This document shows, piece after piece, positions 39,101 through 54,100 of a stretch of 60,000 nucleotides of DNA. Below the pieces are notes generated by a model. That model was not told the origin of the DNA and made no database searches. It was given only the letters and a program-made list of their open reading frames with translations. The stretch's first letter is position 1, and each line of letters begins with the position of its first letter. The stretch is from positions 15,564,001 to 15,624,000 of the forward strand of contig OU612065.1 in the NCBI GenBank assembly GCA_914767715.1, read 5' to 3'. The position numbers and the translations under genes are program-made. This DNA comes from Membranipora membranacea. Taxonomy: Eukaryota > Bryozoa > Gymnolaemata > Cheilostomatida > Membraniporidae.

Positions 39101-42100
39101 AGAACACAGAAATGGCCTTACATATGCTCAGTATAGAACGATAATCAGGTGGAATTCTTGCTCTGGCGGATATTTGTAATGTTGGGTGTATCTCTTGGGC
39201 TGTGTTGGTATCATTTCGAGTGCTTCTGCCATTATCATTGGTATATGCAATTATCACAGGCTCCACCGCAGTAATTTGAAGTTGTGGTGTTGAGTGATAT
39301 TACACATTTTAAATTGCAAAATTACCATGTTGGTCACTGAGAATAGAGGGGTTTAGGTATTTAGGTGGGCCAAATTAAAATTGTGTACATTCGCTGAGAT
39401 ATATTGTCACGATAGAATTGTTGGAGGTTATGAAGTTTAAGTAGGCTGATTATCAACAGTTTATGCTGATAGGGTATTGTCATACCATCACTTCAAATCG
39501 TTTGGCTCTCTTCTCAATAACATTCCTCTGCGTTTGTGCCGAGACCTGTCAACCGTCCGACAGTGCTGTTGTCCAAATCGGTCACTTTGGGACGAGAATG
39601 CAACCATAATGTGAGTACCTGTATCTTGCGCTTTCTGCTCTAAAGACGGTGGGCTTGATTACGACTTTACTTTCAAATAATATTATTGATGTGTTGTTTA
39701 TACATCCTGCCACGCACATATTGCTGTACCTTTTCGGTTTAACTCGAAATGGAAGATTGGTAAAGTACAGTCTACATTCTCGGATGGGAAAAGGCAGCCC
39801 TGTTGTCTCTATCTAGCTTTGTCTATCTAACCTTTTCTCAGCCTGGATAACTGGAAGAAGGCTGTCATTTAGTCACTATCTAGTTTTATCTAACATTTCT
39901 TGTCAAAGGAATGCAGTAGGGTGTGCCCTATCTCGTTAGATTTTAAAACACTGATGCTTGGGGTGTTTGTGACTTTCTAACTGCTATCGAGTATGTGTTC
40001 ATAGTTCATACAGGTTGACATGTGAGTCAACGCCGCCAGCCTCTTATTGACACAGTATCTAATCTGGTCTGAATTTCTTGACTTTGGTGAAACTAATATT
40101 GTGTACTAAGTTACATGCTCTTAAAGTATTAGGGCAAAAGCTTAGTCTCGGCTTGCATACCTGGGTACTATGCTCTAATACAGGATTTTTTTGTTCTCAG
40201 TTATTGTGTCTCAGTTTTGTAGTAGGCTAGCTTTATGTAGGCGTGTACCTGGATTGAAGCTTTTTACTTGAATTACTGTCTAATATTGTATGATATGTAA
40301 TTCTACTCTTCTATAGTCTTGGTGCGTAGTGCGGCTCTTTTTTACTATTGACACTGGTAATGGTCCCTCATGATGAGCAATTTGAAGTCCAGATATTATG
40401 AAATACTGGAAGTCCATGATGTCATTATTGGAATGATGCTCAATTATGCGATCACAAGATCAGGGTACTGAGTTATGTGTCCAGCCTGTCGCATGTTAAA
40501 GTAATTTGATCTTAGTCATTGCATGTTTTCCACAAGACCTGTCTGTGAATCAGGGATGGTATCTTGATATTGCCTGTATGGACACCCTCGAAATGTAGAG
40601 TGTTGGTTTGGTCAGTTATTGCGAAACTTGAGTGTTATTATTAGAGTTTTATTTGTGTGTTGAGATGGGTCATCAAAGGTTTTGGTCTGGTCTGTCAGTT
40701 CACAGTGAATCATATATCGGTATTCCAAATAGCTATAATATCAATCACCAAAATTACCAAATTAGCCTTTGTTGACATTATTCAGTTATCATAATTGATG
40801 GGCAGAGACTGTAAGATCGCTAATATCTGTCATCAAGCTAGGTTTGTGGCACTCTGTTAGTGTAAGGCTCCGAGATATCCAGTATTTTGGAATGCTGGTA
40901 GCAGCACTTGAAGGATAAACAGTTTGGAGTACTAAGTACAAACCCAGGGTTTTGTTAGTGATATTTCAAGTGTCATGGTTTGAAAATGCGAATTTAATCT
41001 AATGTATGAGATAGATAAGTGGTTAATACACTAGCCTCATGTATATGTAACAGACCTCCTACGGTCTATTATATGGTGCCATCAGTAGAGGATGATATTC
41101 CAGTACAGCTACTAACTGTACTGAAAATCACTCATCCTTGCTAAACAGCTGAAAGACTTTGCTTTTGCTTTCTTGGTCCAAAAGATCAACAATAATGTTG
41201 TCCATATTGTATTTGCTGTGGATTGTTGGGATTGTTCTGACTATTGCAGATGTTTTTATCATAGTTGCAGTCTAGGGCTGTCACAGTGTGTTCTGCCACA
41301 GTGTGTATTTATCTGCTCACCAATGTTGGACATCACTGTTACACACTCTTCATGTCACTCATTATACTATCGTTACAATGTAGGCTAAGCTCGTAGTGTC
41401 ATTCTTCCTCAGCAGAAGTGCAACCAAAGCACTCAGATTGTTGATGAGTACTATGTCATCAAGAAACTTCCCTAATGAGCTCATACTCGTTATTTTTTTA
41501 GATACACATAATTAAAACACTGAATGGCTTTTCCAGGAGGATCGATTTGCGTATGTTGCCTGTTGTTTTCCTTGTTTTGTAATGTTGGAAGATTGATTTT
41601 ACATCATCATTTTTCGAAAATATATGTTGTTATGAATCAGACTGTTTAAAGATCATTGCCTCTTGAATTCAGCCAGTTGAGGCTCATATTTCAGCTTCTT
41701 CCATTAATGCCCTGTTTTACCCTTAGATCTGACAGCCAAAAGTTCAGGCTTCACGATTTGACATCAATTGGCATCACAGTCTACTGCTTTATATCTTGTT
41801 AGCTGCAAGAGCCTGTATTGGCATTAAGGGGCTAATGACATTTTGCCTACCATGTTTTATGTAGGTCCTAAATGTCATCATCAACACAGGCAATAACTAG
41901 ATCATGTTACATTTATGATTTTGTTTACTAATAACTAATGTTGTTTATTGATCGATTTAGTGACTGTACTGGCTACTGTCATGTGATTTAGGTTTCATGT
42001 TTAGGCGCCTCTGGAGTAGAAATATCGTCACATCTGATTGGGAGGGTTTTGTTTACACCTCCGCTCTCCTATCACTCTCTAAGCTCAGTTCTGTTTATTG

Positions 42101-45100
42101 TTTTTGTCTCTGGTTATGTTATGATTGGACAACTCCTGAGGATTAAACTTGACTTTTGACTGGCTAGATTAGTGTCAGCTTTTTGAGTTCAATAGTTGGA
42201 TTATCAGATGTATTTACATTCAAAACCTACTTAGCCCTGTCAGGGATATGATAGGTTCAGTGCATATGATGGCGCATAATATGTAGTTAATTAGAGAACC
42301 TGATTGCTTGTCTGAGAGAGCTAAAATAAAATAAGGTGTGGAAGTATGCCAACTACTGCAACAGCTGTTGGTTCATCAACGGTGTCTTGTATCAAAACCT
42401 AACAGGCTGACTGAGGTATTTTTGTTGGATGGACTTGTATGAAAGAGTGAGCATTTAGATATCAAGATATTTCCGTCTGAGTGAATGCCAAGATATGAAC
42501 CATCCAAGTTATATTTGGGTTGTTACTCTGCTGCTCGATCATAAGGCTACTCAATCATCCTATGCGAAAGCATGTATCAGCTGTTAGACATTGATTTACA
42601 AAGCTGTTACCGTTGCTAGCAAAGATACTAAATCGTTGGTGCTAGTGCATAACTGTTGGTGAGACTGCACCAGACGTTGGTTGAATCAGCACCCTTTATG
42701 CATATTGCGTGGTAGCAATAAATCCAATATAAGTTTTATTAGTTCCTTTGTCACCTGATGCTTGAAATAGGATTGGGTTGATTGGATTTGAATAGCTTTG
42801 AACGTCCGGGCTAGTGTTAAATTTCACATGTATTTTCCAACTGTCTAAGCCCTTGATATCCTTGGCCGTTTCCCATGTAGGGGAGATCGATATTATCAGT
42901 CAGATAATGAGACATGTACGTTACATCATTGAACATAGAAAAGCTGCCTATGTACACACTAACACACTCACCTGGTCGCCTGTGTAAACATTATATATAC
43001 CTAATACTGACTATCAATATCCCGTATGTGTGTTTATTATAGGATTATCTGTCCAATAGTCACTGGTGAAAACCTTTTATTCAGCTGCTTATCGTTATTG
43101 ATGATTTTTTTCACGTAAATGTGTTACAGTCTCGGGTTTCAGACCCTGGTTGCTGTCTCTGTTATTGAGTCATAACTTGAAACCTTAGCTGTGGTTCTTT
43201 ATTTTGTACTCAAATAGTTGCACCGAGCATGGGAGTTTGATGTGACCAAGCGAGAAAACTTGTAGTTCCCTTACAAAACCCCCTCAGTTAATTTTGGTGT
43301 TTATTTTTGACAATTTTATACTGTATACAGATGGCAGACAGTTTGAATAAACTGTTGCAGCATCTTATTGGCCCTGATAACCCAAGGACTCGGACACACA
43401 CGCAGTGATCTCAGTTAGTGGTCCAAATATCCCATCTTTCTATCATCTATGAAACCAAGTTTTCATGAAAGGGTAACTCCAAACTGATTTTTATTCATTT
43501 TGTTTGCAGAACATGCTGAACTAGCATCATATAAAAGAAAGCCCCTGTGTCGGTCTATGATATTCAGCTCCTCTCAGCTGACCACAGATGGTTCCTACCG
43601 CACAATGGAAGAGAATGGACTATCTAACTCTGCTGATGGCCTCGACCTGAACACAGTCGAACCAACACGCCGAGATTCTACTGCAAGTACAGGGTCAACC
43701 ACCTCACACACTAAACCTGGTAAGTTTTCGCTCTATCTGTCTGCTATCTCCTGCTCAAGTTCTGCTGGAACTTTGTCATAATTTGCAGAGTGTGATGGCA
43801 TAGGCTACAATCTACTCTATGAGCACTTGTGTAACAAAGCAAGTCATGGTCATGCTATATTCATCTAGTTCCTCCTACATGTGACTCAGACAGCCACTGC
43901 ATTGCCTTCCGTTTAATCTTGCGAATGTGAGTGAAAGTTTTTGATTAAGGATTTTCTTTTATTTGGGTGTAACCAGAGAACAAGACCTTTAGACTATAAC
44001 AATTTATGACATTTAGTCACTTGGCTCAGCCTAGCTGTTTTTAAAACCTGATAGTCTATAGACTCTTTTGCTAAATAGATTTATCGGTGATACCCATAGT
44101 ACCCTTCGTCAAGTAAAAGTGTATATTAATTTCATGCAAAAGGTCATGCTACCCTCATAATACTCTGGCTGCTGTTATCACATTTGCAGGTCTTTCATCC
44201 CGCTCTAAAATCTCATCAAGCCCACCATGACATTTCAAGCCACCGCTCATGTTTTGTTCATATGTGTAGGTTCAGAGAATGACAGCATCATCATGTTGTA
44301 GCCATTAGCAAACATCTGACGTTTGTCATAGGAAAAATGTGTTGGTTAATTATCAGTCAGCAGCCCTAAAGTATTGCAAGCGAATAGGAGACTGTTATTT
44401 AGTGAGAGATAGTTACTAAACCATTCTCAAATGATCATTTTGAAATCAGTATCAGGACAATATAATAGATGTATGATTGGTAGGTAAGACCTGGATGGAC
44501 ACTCTCCCCATGAAACTGTTCTTCTCAGGAGTTATCTGTCTAATTGTTTTTTTAAAGCCAGAATTGGAGTTGTGCCCTCATTGTTAATGTACAGGGGTTT
44601 TTCCACTCGTGCATGTTGAGCTTTGTTGATACCTGATTTTGGATACAACCAAATTTTGTGATGTACCTCATTATGTTTTATGTAAGAGATTGCTGTCTCC
44701 AGGTCCTGAACCCCGTTACTGCCGGGTTCTTGCTTTCAAGTCTTCAGCATGAAGCTTTCTATATTGCCGGTGTTTTAATAGTTGGTAGGTCTGATAGTCT
44801 AAAGTGCACTTTTTAATTACGTGTTAAACCCCTTGATGTAAGCAGGCAAGTGGTCTAGTGGCACAGATCAGGCCTTGAAAATAGAACCGAGTGTCCCATA
44901 GCAGAATTAATGCAAAATATGTCTATGTTTGCTCCACATAACCTGGTACCTGTTTGTCTTCAATGCCCCTGGAAAATGTGCGCTAAACAAATCGCCTCTG
45001 AAAGGCAAGTGCAACATCAATGAGGACTTGATTGCAAGTTGACAAGTTGCACTTCTCACATCAGCACAAAGTATCAACAGATCAATAAATTTCTTAGCAT

Positions 45101-48100
45101 TTTCTGGGCTGTAGTCATTGAATAGATCAGCTTGGTCGGCTTTAGTCAAAGAGAATGATGTGCACATTCACAACAGCACATGCCTCCTATTCACGCCCCG
45201 AAATGTTTGCAAATATGTCAAACTAAACAACAGTACAATCTAGTAATTCCAATAAAAACACCACAGATGGAATCGGATTCTTATGGCTCATTGTTAAGCT
45301 GTCAACAATATGTACAAAAGAGCACTTCAAATGTAGAAGGTCCTTTGATTACTACTTTGGATAGTCAGACGAGGTGTGTCCTGAGCTAGTCTGCAGGTAA
45401 ATTATAGACTCACCTGGCGGTTATTTGAAGTTGTGAGTCACAGCTTTTCAAACTGAAACTGGACCACTTGACTAGATAACGCTAACAGTAAACTGAAAAA
45501 CTGAAAGGAGGCGTGAAACAAGAGGTTTTAGTCGTCTGAATCATCTGGATTGTATGTCTGTAGTAAACTGTAAATATTTCTCAAAGGCAAAGCATTCCTC
45601 CACAGCTTTAAATAGTGGTAAGTGTTGTGGAGAAGATACTTTGAGGAACTACTGAATGAATGTGATGGACTTAATATTGTACTATTGGTGCATCGGCTAC
45701 AGTTAGCGGGTAGCAGTTTGTCTAGCCTCGACAGCAAAACAAAGTTTGTCAAGAAGGCTTAGGCCGCATACCAGTGTTCTAATTATTCTGTCAGAATTCC
45801 AACTTTCATGACTGCGAGGCACCCTTCACTCTTTCATAGGCACATTGGGCGTAATGGATTTACATGGCCTGATTCGGTTGATTAGTTTTAAGTGTTTTTG
45901 ACAGTCGTTGTTGTTAGTTGTCGCTTGGGATACATCAGTAGCAGGTGCTCTATTACCATGCAGGGAAAATATAGGTATGTTTTCTAAAGATACACTCTGA
46001 ATTATGATATACAATGTTATGGAAGACATCAGAAGTAGCTGGTTCTGAATAATCCTTTTTTTTGTCCACTGTGTTTTGTCTCAAAATTCAGGAAGTTGAT
46101 ATCAAGCCAGGGAAGATAGGAGATGTTTGCCAGTTGAACTGGCACTTCTCTCTAGAGTTGTTGGCTATATATGTGTATTGAAATCACTCTGGCTTGTATG
46201 TGTTTTTTTGTGGGATTTTGCTTGGAAACTTAATGATTTGTTTTGAATAACATCTTACTCTACAGGATGACATCATGGCTTGTGATATTAGTGTAGCTGT
46301 TGATTGTGATGATCTATTGGATTATAATAGCAGATGTAGTCGTTGACAGTGGTGGAGGTCGGTTGTTGAGCAACCAGTTGCATTTCCTTTTCAAAATAAT
46401 TGCTCGGTAGGACTGATCATTGAATTCATAGGAATAACACAAGTTTTCTCCCTGCCGCATGTTTTTTTTATGTGCAAATGTGGTTTATATTATCTGGGTT
46501 CATTGTATCATTGTGTGGCAGCCGTGTTTTGTAGACAATTATTTGCAGATGCTGGCTTGATTTGACTCGTGATAAGTTGTGCTTTCACTTTTCGCTGGGT
46601 ACGTTTGAGCATTGAAAGCACTCAGACTCTCTTATCGAAGATATTTTCATCAAGGAGCTACTCTTGGGTTGCAATATTTGGATTCTTACCCTTTTCTAAG
46701 TGCTGACTGTGTCGAGGGATTAGCTGTTTATTTACATATCTCTGCTAATTGATTGAGCTACACCCAGGAGGTAAGGTTTAAGAAGGCTTCATTCTTTAAC
46801 TGATGATTTAAATTAAATAGTTTTGATAATACTATAAATAATAATCCATAACAAAGAGGCATTATATTTTTAGAACATTGGCAGCGCTTTGGTGAAAGTG
46901 TTTACTTTGCCTAACTCATAGATAGGCTCAGAGTTGGCGCTTTGAAATTACTTTACATTAGCCCTGAGTCTTTTCATTAGCAAACAATAGTGATTGAATG
47001 GGCTATATAACTCATATCAGCCATTAGGTTTGGGTATAATGTCATAATATGGATTTGCTTATCAAAATGAATCAATGTGGGTCAGGCAATGCATAGACGG
47101 AGCACTGCATCACAATTATTACATGTGCTGAGTGAGGTTACAGACTAATAATGTAAGTACATGAAGTGGCTCATGTGACAAAGTTATAGGACTATTACTC
47201 TTGTGTTTGTCACACTACGAAACAGCCAACACTCAACTGCAGTTTTCAAATTCTAAAAGGTGAGAAAACAAAATGACAGTGTAATGATTTGACCCTCACC
47301 AGTGTGCCTGACTGTCACAGTATGTTGGTGTGTTGTCCTGCTGCTAGGATAGTTCTGTCAAATCATATAGATCAGGGTGTGATGGGAAAGTGTTTGCTCT
47401 GTAAGAATCTTTGTTGTGTATGTGGACTTGAATTGTAAATGATGTTTACAGATGATTTAGGGCTTGTATCTGTTTGTTTTTGGTCGATTGTCTGTGAAAA
47501 TTTTGGCGTTGGCTTCGATTAGGGCCCTTTTAATGTCTATTAGGCTTGGGTAATCAGATTACAACAAATTTATGGTCCATCAAATCAAACCCCAGCTCTT
47601 TGATGTTGGGACCGAACAGCACTTCTATCTGCACAATTAATGATGTCTCATGCCCTCTGGCACCCCCAGTTTGATGGTGCTTACACAATGTGTAATTGAA
47701 TTTTCCACTCGAGGGTACTTAACTTCATCAAACTAGATTGCAAACATGTTAATGACTTTCTCAGAGCTTGTCAATTGATAATTTGCGCTCCTCAATGAAA
47801 GTTTGCTTCTTCACTGGCGTCAGGTCAAGTTAAGATAGTCTTACTCCTCTATACTGGACTCGACGAGGATTAATAGACATCGTTTTACACTCTATGCGGT
47901 ATGTGTTAGAATATAAAGTTTTAGGACTCTTGGTTATCTGTGCACACCATCAGCCCCTGTTCTGGAGGAGTAAGGCAGTGAAACCTACTTCCTTAGCCAA
48001 GGCTGTCTACTGCACACAGTGGTCCAGACTGCCTCAGGTCACTCAGACAGGCGCTGTCCATATTCAGTATGTTGAACCGAGTAGTCTGCGATTTTAACCC

Positions 48101-51100
48101 AGCTGCCCGCCAGCAGTAATTCGGTTGTTTATTAGCGCTGACTGCAGTAACCTTTGGTCATCTGCATGTACTGTTGCATCATCATAAAGGTCACAGTATA
48201 GACTTGTAGGGGACACTCTGAATTTGCAGTATAAACACAAAGCCCACCTGCTAGAGGCTTGTATTGGCTGTTAGGAGGTGAATGTTTATTTTATAATGAT
48301 TATGGAGCCCTTCCTGTGATTACATAACTAAGCCCTCAGTAAGACAACAGAGCAAATCACAGTGCCTGACATCTCAGCAGGTGAATGGGCTGTCTGAGGG
48401 TGGAGCCGTGTCTTCGGAGTCTTCATTTAACTAAGTGGCTGCTTATTTACATGAGAAACGGCTAAGAAAGCGGTGACTTCTTTGTTCATAGTGGACAATA
48501 TTCATTCTATCTCACTTGTAAGGAGACATGCAGGTTTGGTTAAATTATTCAGAGGCTGCTTAGCTAGTGTTGAACTTGAGATCATAGCATACCTGTATCC
48601 TCATGGTACCATTATAACCAAAGGGTTCTCAATAGGGGTATGCATATTTTAGAGTTGTGTAGGTTGTGTTTCTGTCGGAATCAATGTCATTACGTTAGAT
48701 TGCTTGCAAAGATCTAAGTGTATGTAATTTGCTTCATCTCATAACTGGGATAGTTTCATCCCCTGAGGATAGGCACGCTGACTTGAGCTCTGTTCCAACA
48801 ATAGTCCCCAATCAAGATTTAGTGTGACTATCTTTTAATGTGATAGGATTAGGTAGATAATGCGATTCCACCTCTGTAACTTCAACTATTGATAAGAATA
48901 CTGTTAAGACTGTTTGGAATTTTTACATGCAGGGTCTTCAGTCTCGGGACTGGAATTTGTCCCATTGAGTGAATCAGGTATGTCACCTGTTAATGACATG
49001 TTGGCTTCAGCGATTGATACATCGCCAGCATTGTACAGAACGTAAATTAAGGATAATTGACCCAAGGCTAATATAATGGATCTCATTGAAGTCTAGATGG
49101 TGAGAGAATGTGTAGGACATTCCTGGTGTTTAGGCCTATTTGGTTTGATCAGTTTATCCAGTGCTGGGACTCTTCCGTATAAGCAAACAAGTTTCGGACT
49201 GGCTCTTATTCAGATCAGGATCAACCGTGCTCTAAGAAAATATTCCGCTTTGTTTTTGGCTTGTCAAGGGTTATTGTCAAACAGCCTGAGAACATGCTCT
49301 GTACACAAAACTAATAATATATCCTGTGTCTTCTGTATTCTCCAGTGCCTCTGACTCATTTCCCTACTCGCTTCCAAATCATCAACTATGCCTGGGGCTC
49401 TTATTAACTGACATCATTGTAAGCCATCACTCTCATGAGTTGATGTACCAGGAGAAAACATGCCTATAATTCATACTCTCCTGTCACTATTTGATGGATT
49501 ACCTTATCACTGTATTTGTTTGTCACATTTTTGCACTTGTTTGTTCACTGGGGTGTCGTTTAATTTTACAGCTGCTGTGAAATGTATAAGCTATGATAAC
49601 ATACAGAAAGGATTAAAGCTCAGCCTCCCTCAACATTCCAGCGCTAATGCAGAACAAACTGAAGACTCCAATGGTGCTACTATTTCTCAAGATATAACTG
49701 TTCAAAACATTGCTGGGCGACAAGCCCTCTCGACAGGCTGCTTATTGTCGAGTAACACAACAACGTCGCCTGAGTATACTACCTCGGCCAAACTAACCGA
49801 CCACTTCCCACAGAAAACTCTAACGCCCTCTAGTAGTGGCTCTGTCAGAATTCGACCCTCCTTATCGGTGCCGAGTACACCTACACCTACTGCTGAAGAA
49901 CCGAGGGCGCCTGTAGCTAGTCTTGACGACTCGGACTCACCCAGTCTGGATAGAAAGAGTTCTCTCGATTCAGCGGAGGCAGAGACACCCAGAAGTCAGA
50001 GCTCGAGTAATAGTCAGTCACAGAGTCAGTCTGCTGAAGAAGACAGCCAGGTAAGAATCAGTGTAGCTGTATTAGGGGAGAGGGGAGGGGCCAAAAACAA
50101 TCAGTACTGCTACTGAATGAAGTTACTGAACATGTCGTTCGGTCTCAATACTCTCGATACTCAATTATTTACGGCTATTTTTGGCACCTAATATGTTTTC
50201 CATAATATGCTCCTCGATTTTACTATCTCCCATTCAAAACAGAGATTGAATTCTGAAGTGGATATGTAGTACATTTGTCAGGTATGACAAGCATAGTCTG
50301 TACTGTAGTGACATGTTTGAGTTTCGTTAGGAAGTGTTCAGGCGACTCATGTACCTATCAAATTGTGGCAAAGCCTTTTGTTTAGTGCAGCCTAGTGTAG
50401 GATACTATAATGAATACAGTAAAAAGTCTCTTTAGCATATCACTATGCAATTTTACTTGGCCTATTGCTCTAATATGACTAATGGGAAGACCTAGTGATG
50501 GCCTTAATTTACATTTGGTTCGCCTGACCACAGCCTTTTCATTGTCTCCAGGGGAACTGATAGAAGGTTTGTGATTTTGTTGTCCTCAAAGGTTTGCCAT
50601 TAAAATTGAAGGTTGACCAAGAATGTTGATAAATGGCTAATCTGCTTGGCAAGGGATTCACAGTTTGAGTTGCTTTTAATTGCTCTGCCTGTGAACTACC
50701 TGAACTGAATTAGTGGTTTTCAAAAATGATAATGGTTTTCGTAGATGATTGGCAATTTCCAGGTGGGCAAGGCCTTGTGCTTTGAGAAAATCGTCTAAAT
50801 TCCGAGTTCTTTCAGTTTAATTTTAATCTCTATTGTAGAAAACTTATTGCCCGCATGCAATGTTTTGTGCGAAATATTTCATGTCTAATCGAGCGTTGTA
50901 TGGGGTTTTGTAGAACGGTGAGCTCACAGGAAATGCCAAAAGCGCAGCTAAAATAATATTTAAACCTGCATACAGAGGTAAATCAGTGCAGGAGATGATA
51001 AGGGACTCTTCACCTAGAGCCATGTGGCAGCATAGCAATAACCGTAGTGTACATAGGTCACAATCGACCCGCAATCCTAATAACTCTGTTGCGTATCAGC

Positions 51101-54100
51101 ATGGATATTACCCTAATAACAGTAGCAGTCACCCGCAACAACCAACTAATAGGATAAACAACACACCACCACCTACCTACCAGAACAGACATTATGCAGT
51201 GCCTATCAACAGAAATCGTCCAAGTACTATGAATGTGCGAAGTCTCAACGATGGTACACATCCGAGAATGCCTATGAAGGCTATGCAGCCTCCTACATAT
51301 CATGGCATGCCAGTGCAGGTGACACAGCAACCACCTAGGTATGGTCCAGGTGTTAACTATGAAAGTAGGATTTACGGAACTATAAAACAGCATCAACATC
51401 CACACCAACAACAACACAAAGCTCAGTCACACAGCGATATACAGAGGGGCGGTAGTGTCAGGTCAAGAGTATATAGTGACAACTCCACGCCACCATCCAG
51501 TGAGAATGATATACGCGGTGCCAATTCTGAAAATGACGTTTGCCTGAGAAACCGTACCGCTCCGCGACAGCCTGGCAGATCCTCTCTAAACTCTAACCAC
51601 TCCATACCTTCTGGCCAGTATCATGCCTCGAGTAGTATGACAAGTCTTCCTCAGTATGCTCAGCTGATGACCCCTGTGGCTCCCGTACCACATCGGTCAG
51701 ACTCTACTGGTAATATCAGGCAGCGACCTAATGGACTACCAATACAAGCTGACCCTGCTGATACAAGGCACTCATACTCTGCCAGTCCATATGGTGGAAG
51801 GCCCCAACATCTATCAGTCAGCAGTCATCCTCAGAATCCTACTAGGACCTCCTCGGAGGATGTATTTGACTCCAGGCCATATCCACGCGGAAACACGACG
51901 CCCACGTCACCTGTCAGCAGACAACCCTCATATCTAAATGCAATGAACGCTTCTGTGATAAGGAAACGTGAGTTTTGTTCTTATTACCTCTGTTCATATT
52001 ATGAGCAGTGGCATTGCGCTTTGTTTTAATTAACCCTAGATTCTCACATGGTCTCACAGAAGTTGCTGCTGGTGTAATAGTGTATTGACCTTGTAAATCT
52101 TTCACATGATATTATGATTTGGCAGCAGATTGTATAACATTCATTAGCTGTTAGCTGACAGCTAGATTCATTATGTAGATAAGGCTTCTTATTATTCGGC
52201 TGTGCAACCGAACAACATTGTAACTGATCGCAGACCACACGGTCAGCCGTTTTATTCTCACAAACTACTACGAGCAGTGTTATAGGTAGTTGGGTATGAT
52301 CTTAGCTTAGAGCCGAAAGATTAGGATTTAACTTACTAGGTACCGGTGTTTCTCCTGGATATTATAAAGACACCGTTTCTACTTTATGCGCAGATAATAT
52401 CAGAAAGGCAGATAATGGTGATCGTCATGACGGAAAGGTGGAACTCAGAACTAAACACACTCAACAGCCAGGTAAACCATGAAGTTCAATCGCCATCTCA
52501 TTTATCAAATAAAGCACTAAATATTGAAAGTTGGAAAATGGAGTGATTTGTACCAAAGGTGTTTTCGACGCAATGAAGTTCATTGGTTTCCATCAAGGAA
52601 AATGAATTACGCGTTTTGAATCTGTGATCTTTGGACAAAGCCCTAATGCCGTTGCTGCCATGTGAAATGTGAATTGATGTCATTTCTCAGTTTTCTCATC
52701 TACCTACGCATGTAGCCCTGATTCACACAATGGGCAGTTAGATGAGTTTTTCTGATAAGATTCCTAAAGGGTTGATGACATACTGCACAGGTCATGGACC
52801 TATATGTTTTTGCCCTTAGTCACAAATAGTGGCCTTAGAGGATCCAACTGTATGAACTATGGCCTGTATGCGAGGACACAGTCAGGGCTCAGTTCTTAGT
52901 CTGTACTGTGTACATCTACCACAGTGATGGAAAAAGTTACCATTTCACTTCCTGAAAGGGCAGTCGTGCAGATCACCATACTGTGTCTGTCTGTTTTTCT
53001 GAGCCGTTAGATTTCACCAGAGAAATCTTCATCCAAATCCCTCAGTGTTTGAGTTTTCTGATATTGCAGACGAAGATCCACACCAGAAGATATTACGGCG
53101 AACATCATATCTAATGGCAACCTCTAAACCTGAATCCAACGAAGATAATTCAAAGACGCCGTAAGTGTTATTCACCAATGTCGCTGAAATATAGTCAGCA
53201 TCAATAGTCATAAACTTACTCCAAAACATCTCTGATTTAGTTTGTCATTGTGTTTACCAGCTCGATACCAAGCTCATTATACTCACCTTTGAGAAATTTC
53301 CTGCTGTGATTGTTTTGTTTTGAAAAGCTGCACACCTAATTTCATCTCCTATGGTTATTTGTAGGAACCAGAAATACAGTAAGTTGAAGAGATTCTTTGG
53401 TGAGGGTACGCCTGTTATCAAAGAGGCACTGCAGCCCTCAGCCGGCCCCGAACAATTCACACTTCCTGATAACCTTGAGGTCGAGAAGACCGGAATACTC
53501 GCCGTCAAGTTTGTGTCAGTAGAAGGGAAGAAAGCTAACTCGAGATCATGGAAGGTGATGGGTGCTGCATTAAGTCGAGATATGCTCTACCTAGTCAAAG
53601 ATAAGAAAGAGAACGCCAACATGGTGAGTCTTTTCCCTATTTAACCGGAGTCACTGTCTATCTTGTTTTGGGAGTGATCATTGAAATGAGATACTTGAAG
53701 ACAAAAACAGTTTAATCTGCATTTTATCAAAATCTCAGACAATCAGTCTCTTTAGTAGCCAAAATATTGAACTATGTGCCAAGTGGCTGTCTCTTCTGTT
53801 TAGTTATGACGTGATGATACTCCCTATTTCGTACCATGGGCTATTGCAACACTGAGCAATGTTGGGAAACAAGCATTCTGACCAGTCTTATTTTTATCTC
53901 ACTAATTTAGAAGTGACAAGTTGGTTATATAATGAAAGCTTAGAAAGAAAGATAACTTTAGATTTCGTATCCCGATAACGGCTAATCACAATGCATTAGG
54001 GTGAATCCTCGTAATCCTCCAGTATATCAGCTCTGCCTATAAACGAGGACTATGGCGATGAATATTTAGTGCTGTAACAGTTAGGACTAGGCTACGTAAC

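Larger units (their letters stand above)
27622..43509 (+). other. Large intron 4 of the ARHGAP gene (15.9 kb)
   Basis: This intron is far longer than almost all others in the window. It splits the PDZ-encoding exons from the rest of the gene. No other gene is supported inside it on either strand, and all ORFs are short and unrecognised. It could hold enhancers and alternative promoters. Two ATG-led segments with donor sites in the right phase are at 33027-33069 and 34553-34592. An exon-like segment with a strong acceptor is at 35694-35775. Confidence 0.7.

Noticed and set aside
40995-41075. tRNA-like stretch (AGTGGTTAATACACTAGCCTCA) resembling a D-arm.
   Set aside because: There is no B box (GGTTCGANNCC) and no acceptor-stem pairing.
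43331-43408. ATG-led 25-codon frame (MADSLNKLLQHLIGPDNPRT...) after a CAG, 100 bases upstream of the exon at 43510.
   Set aside because: It ends in TGA with no usable donor and is out of phase with ARHGAP, so it is probably chance.
44190-44230. Acceptor followed by an in-phase GLSSRSKISSSPP and a stop; a possible alternative last exon giving a PDZ-only protein.
   Set aside because: No polyadenylation signal was seen downstream and the frame is very short.
51058-51417. Minus-strand ORF of 119 codons rich in Trp, Cys and Met.
   Set aside because: It is the antisense shadow of the His/Asn/Pro-rich ARHGAP exon at 50914-51967.
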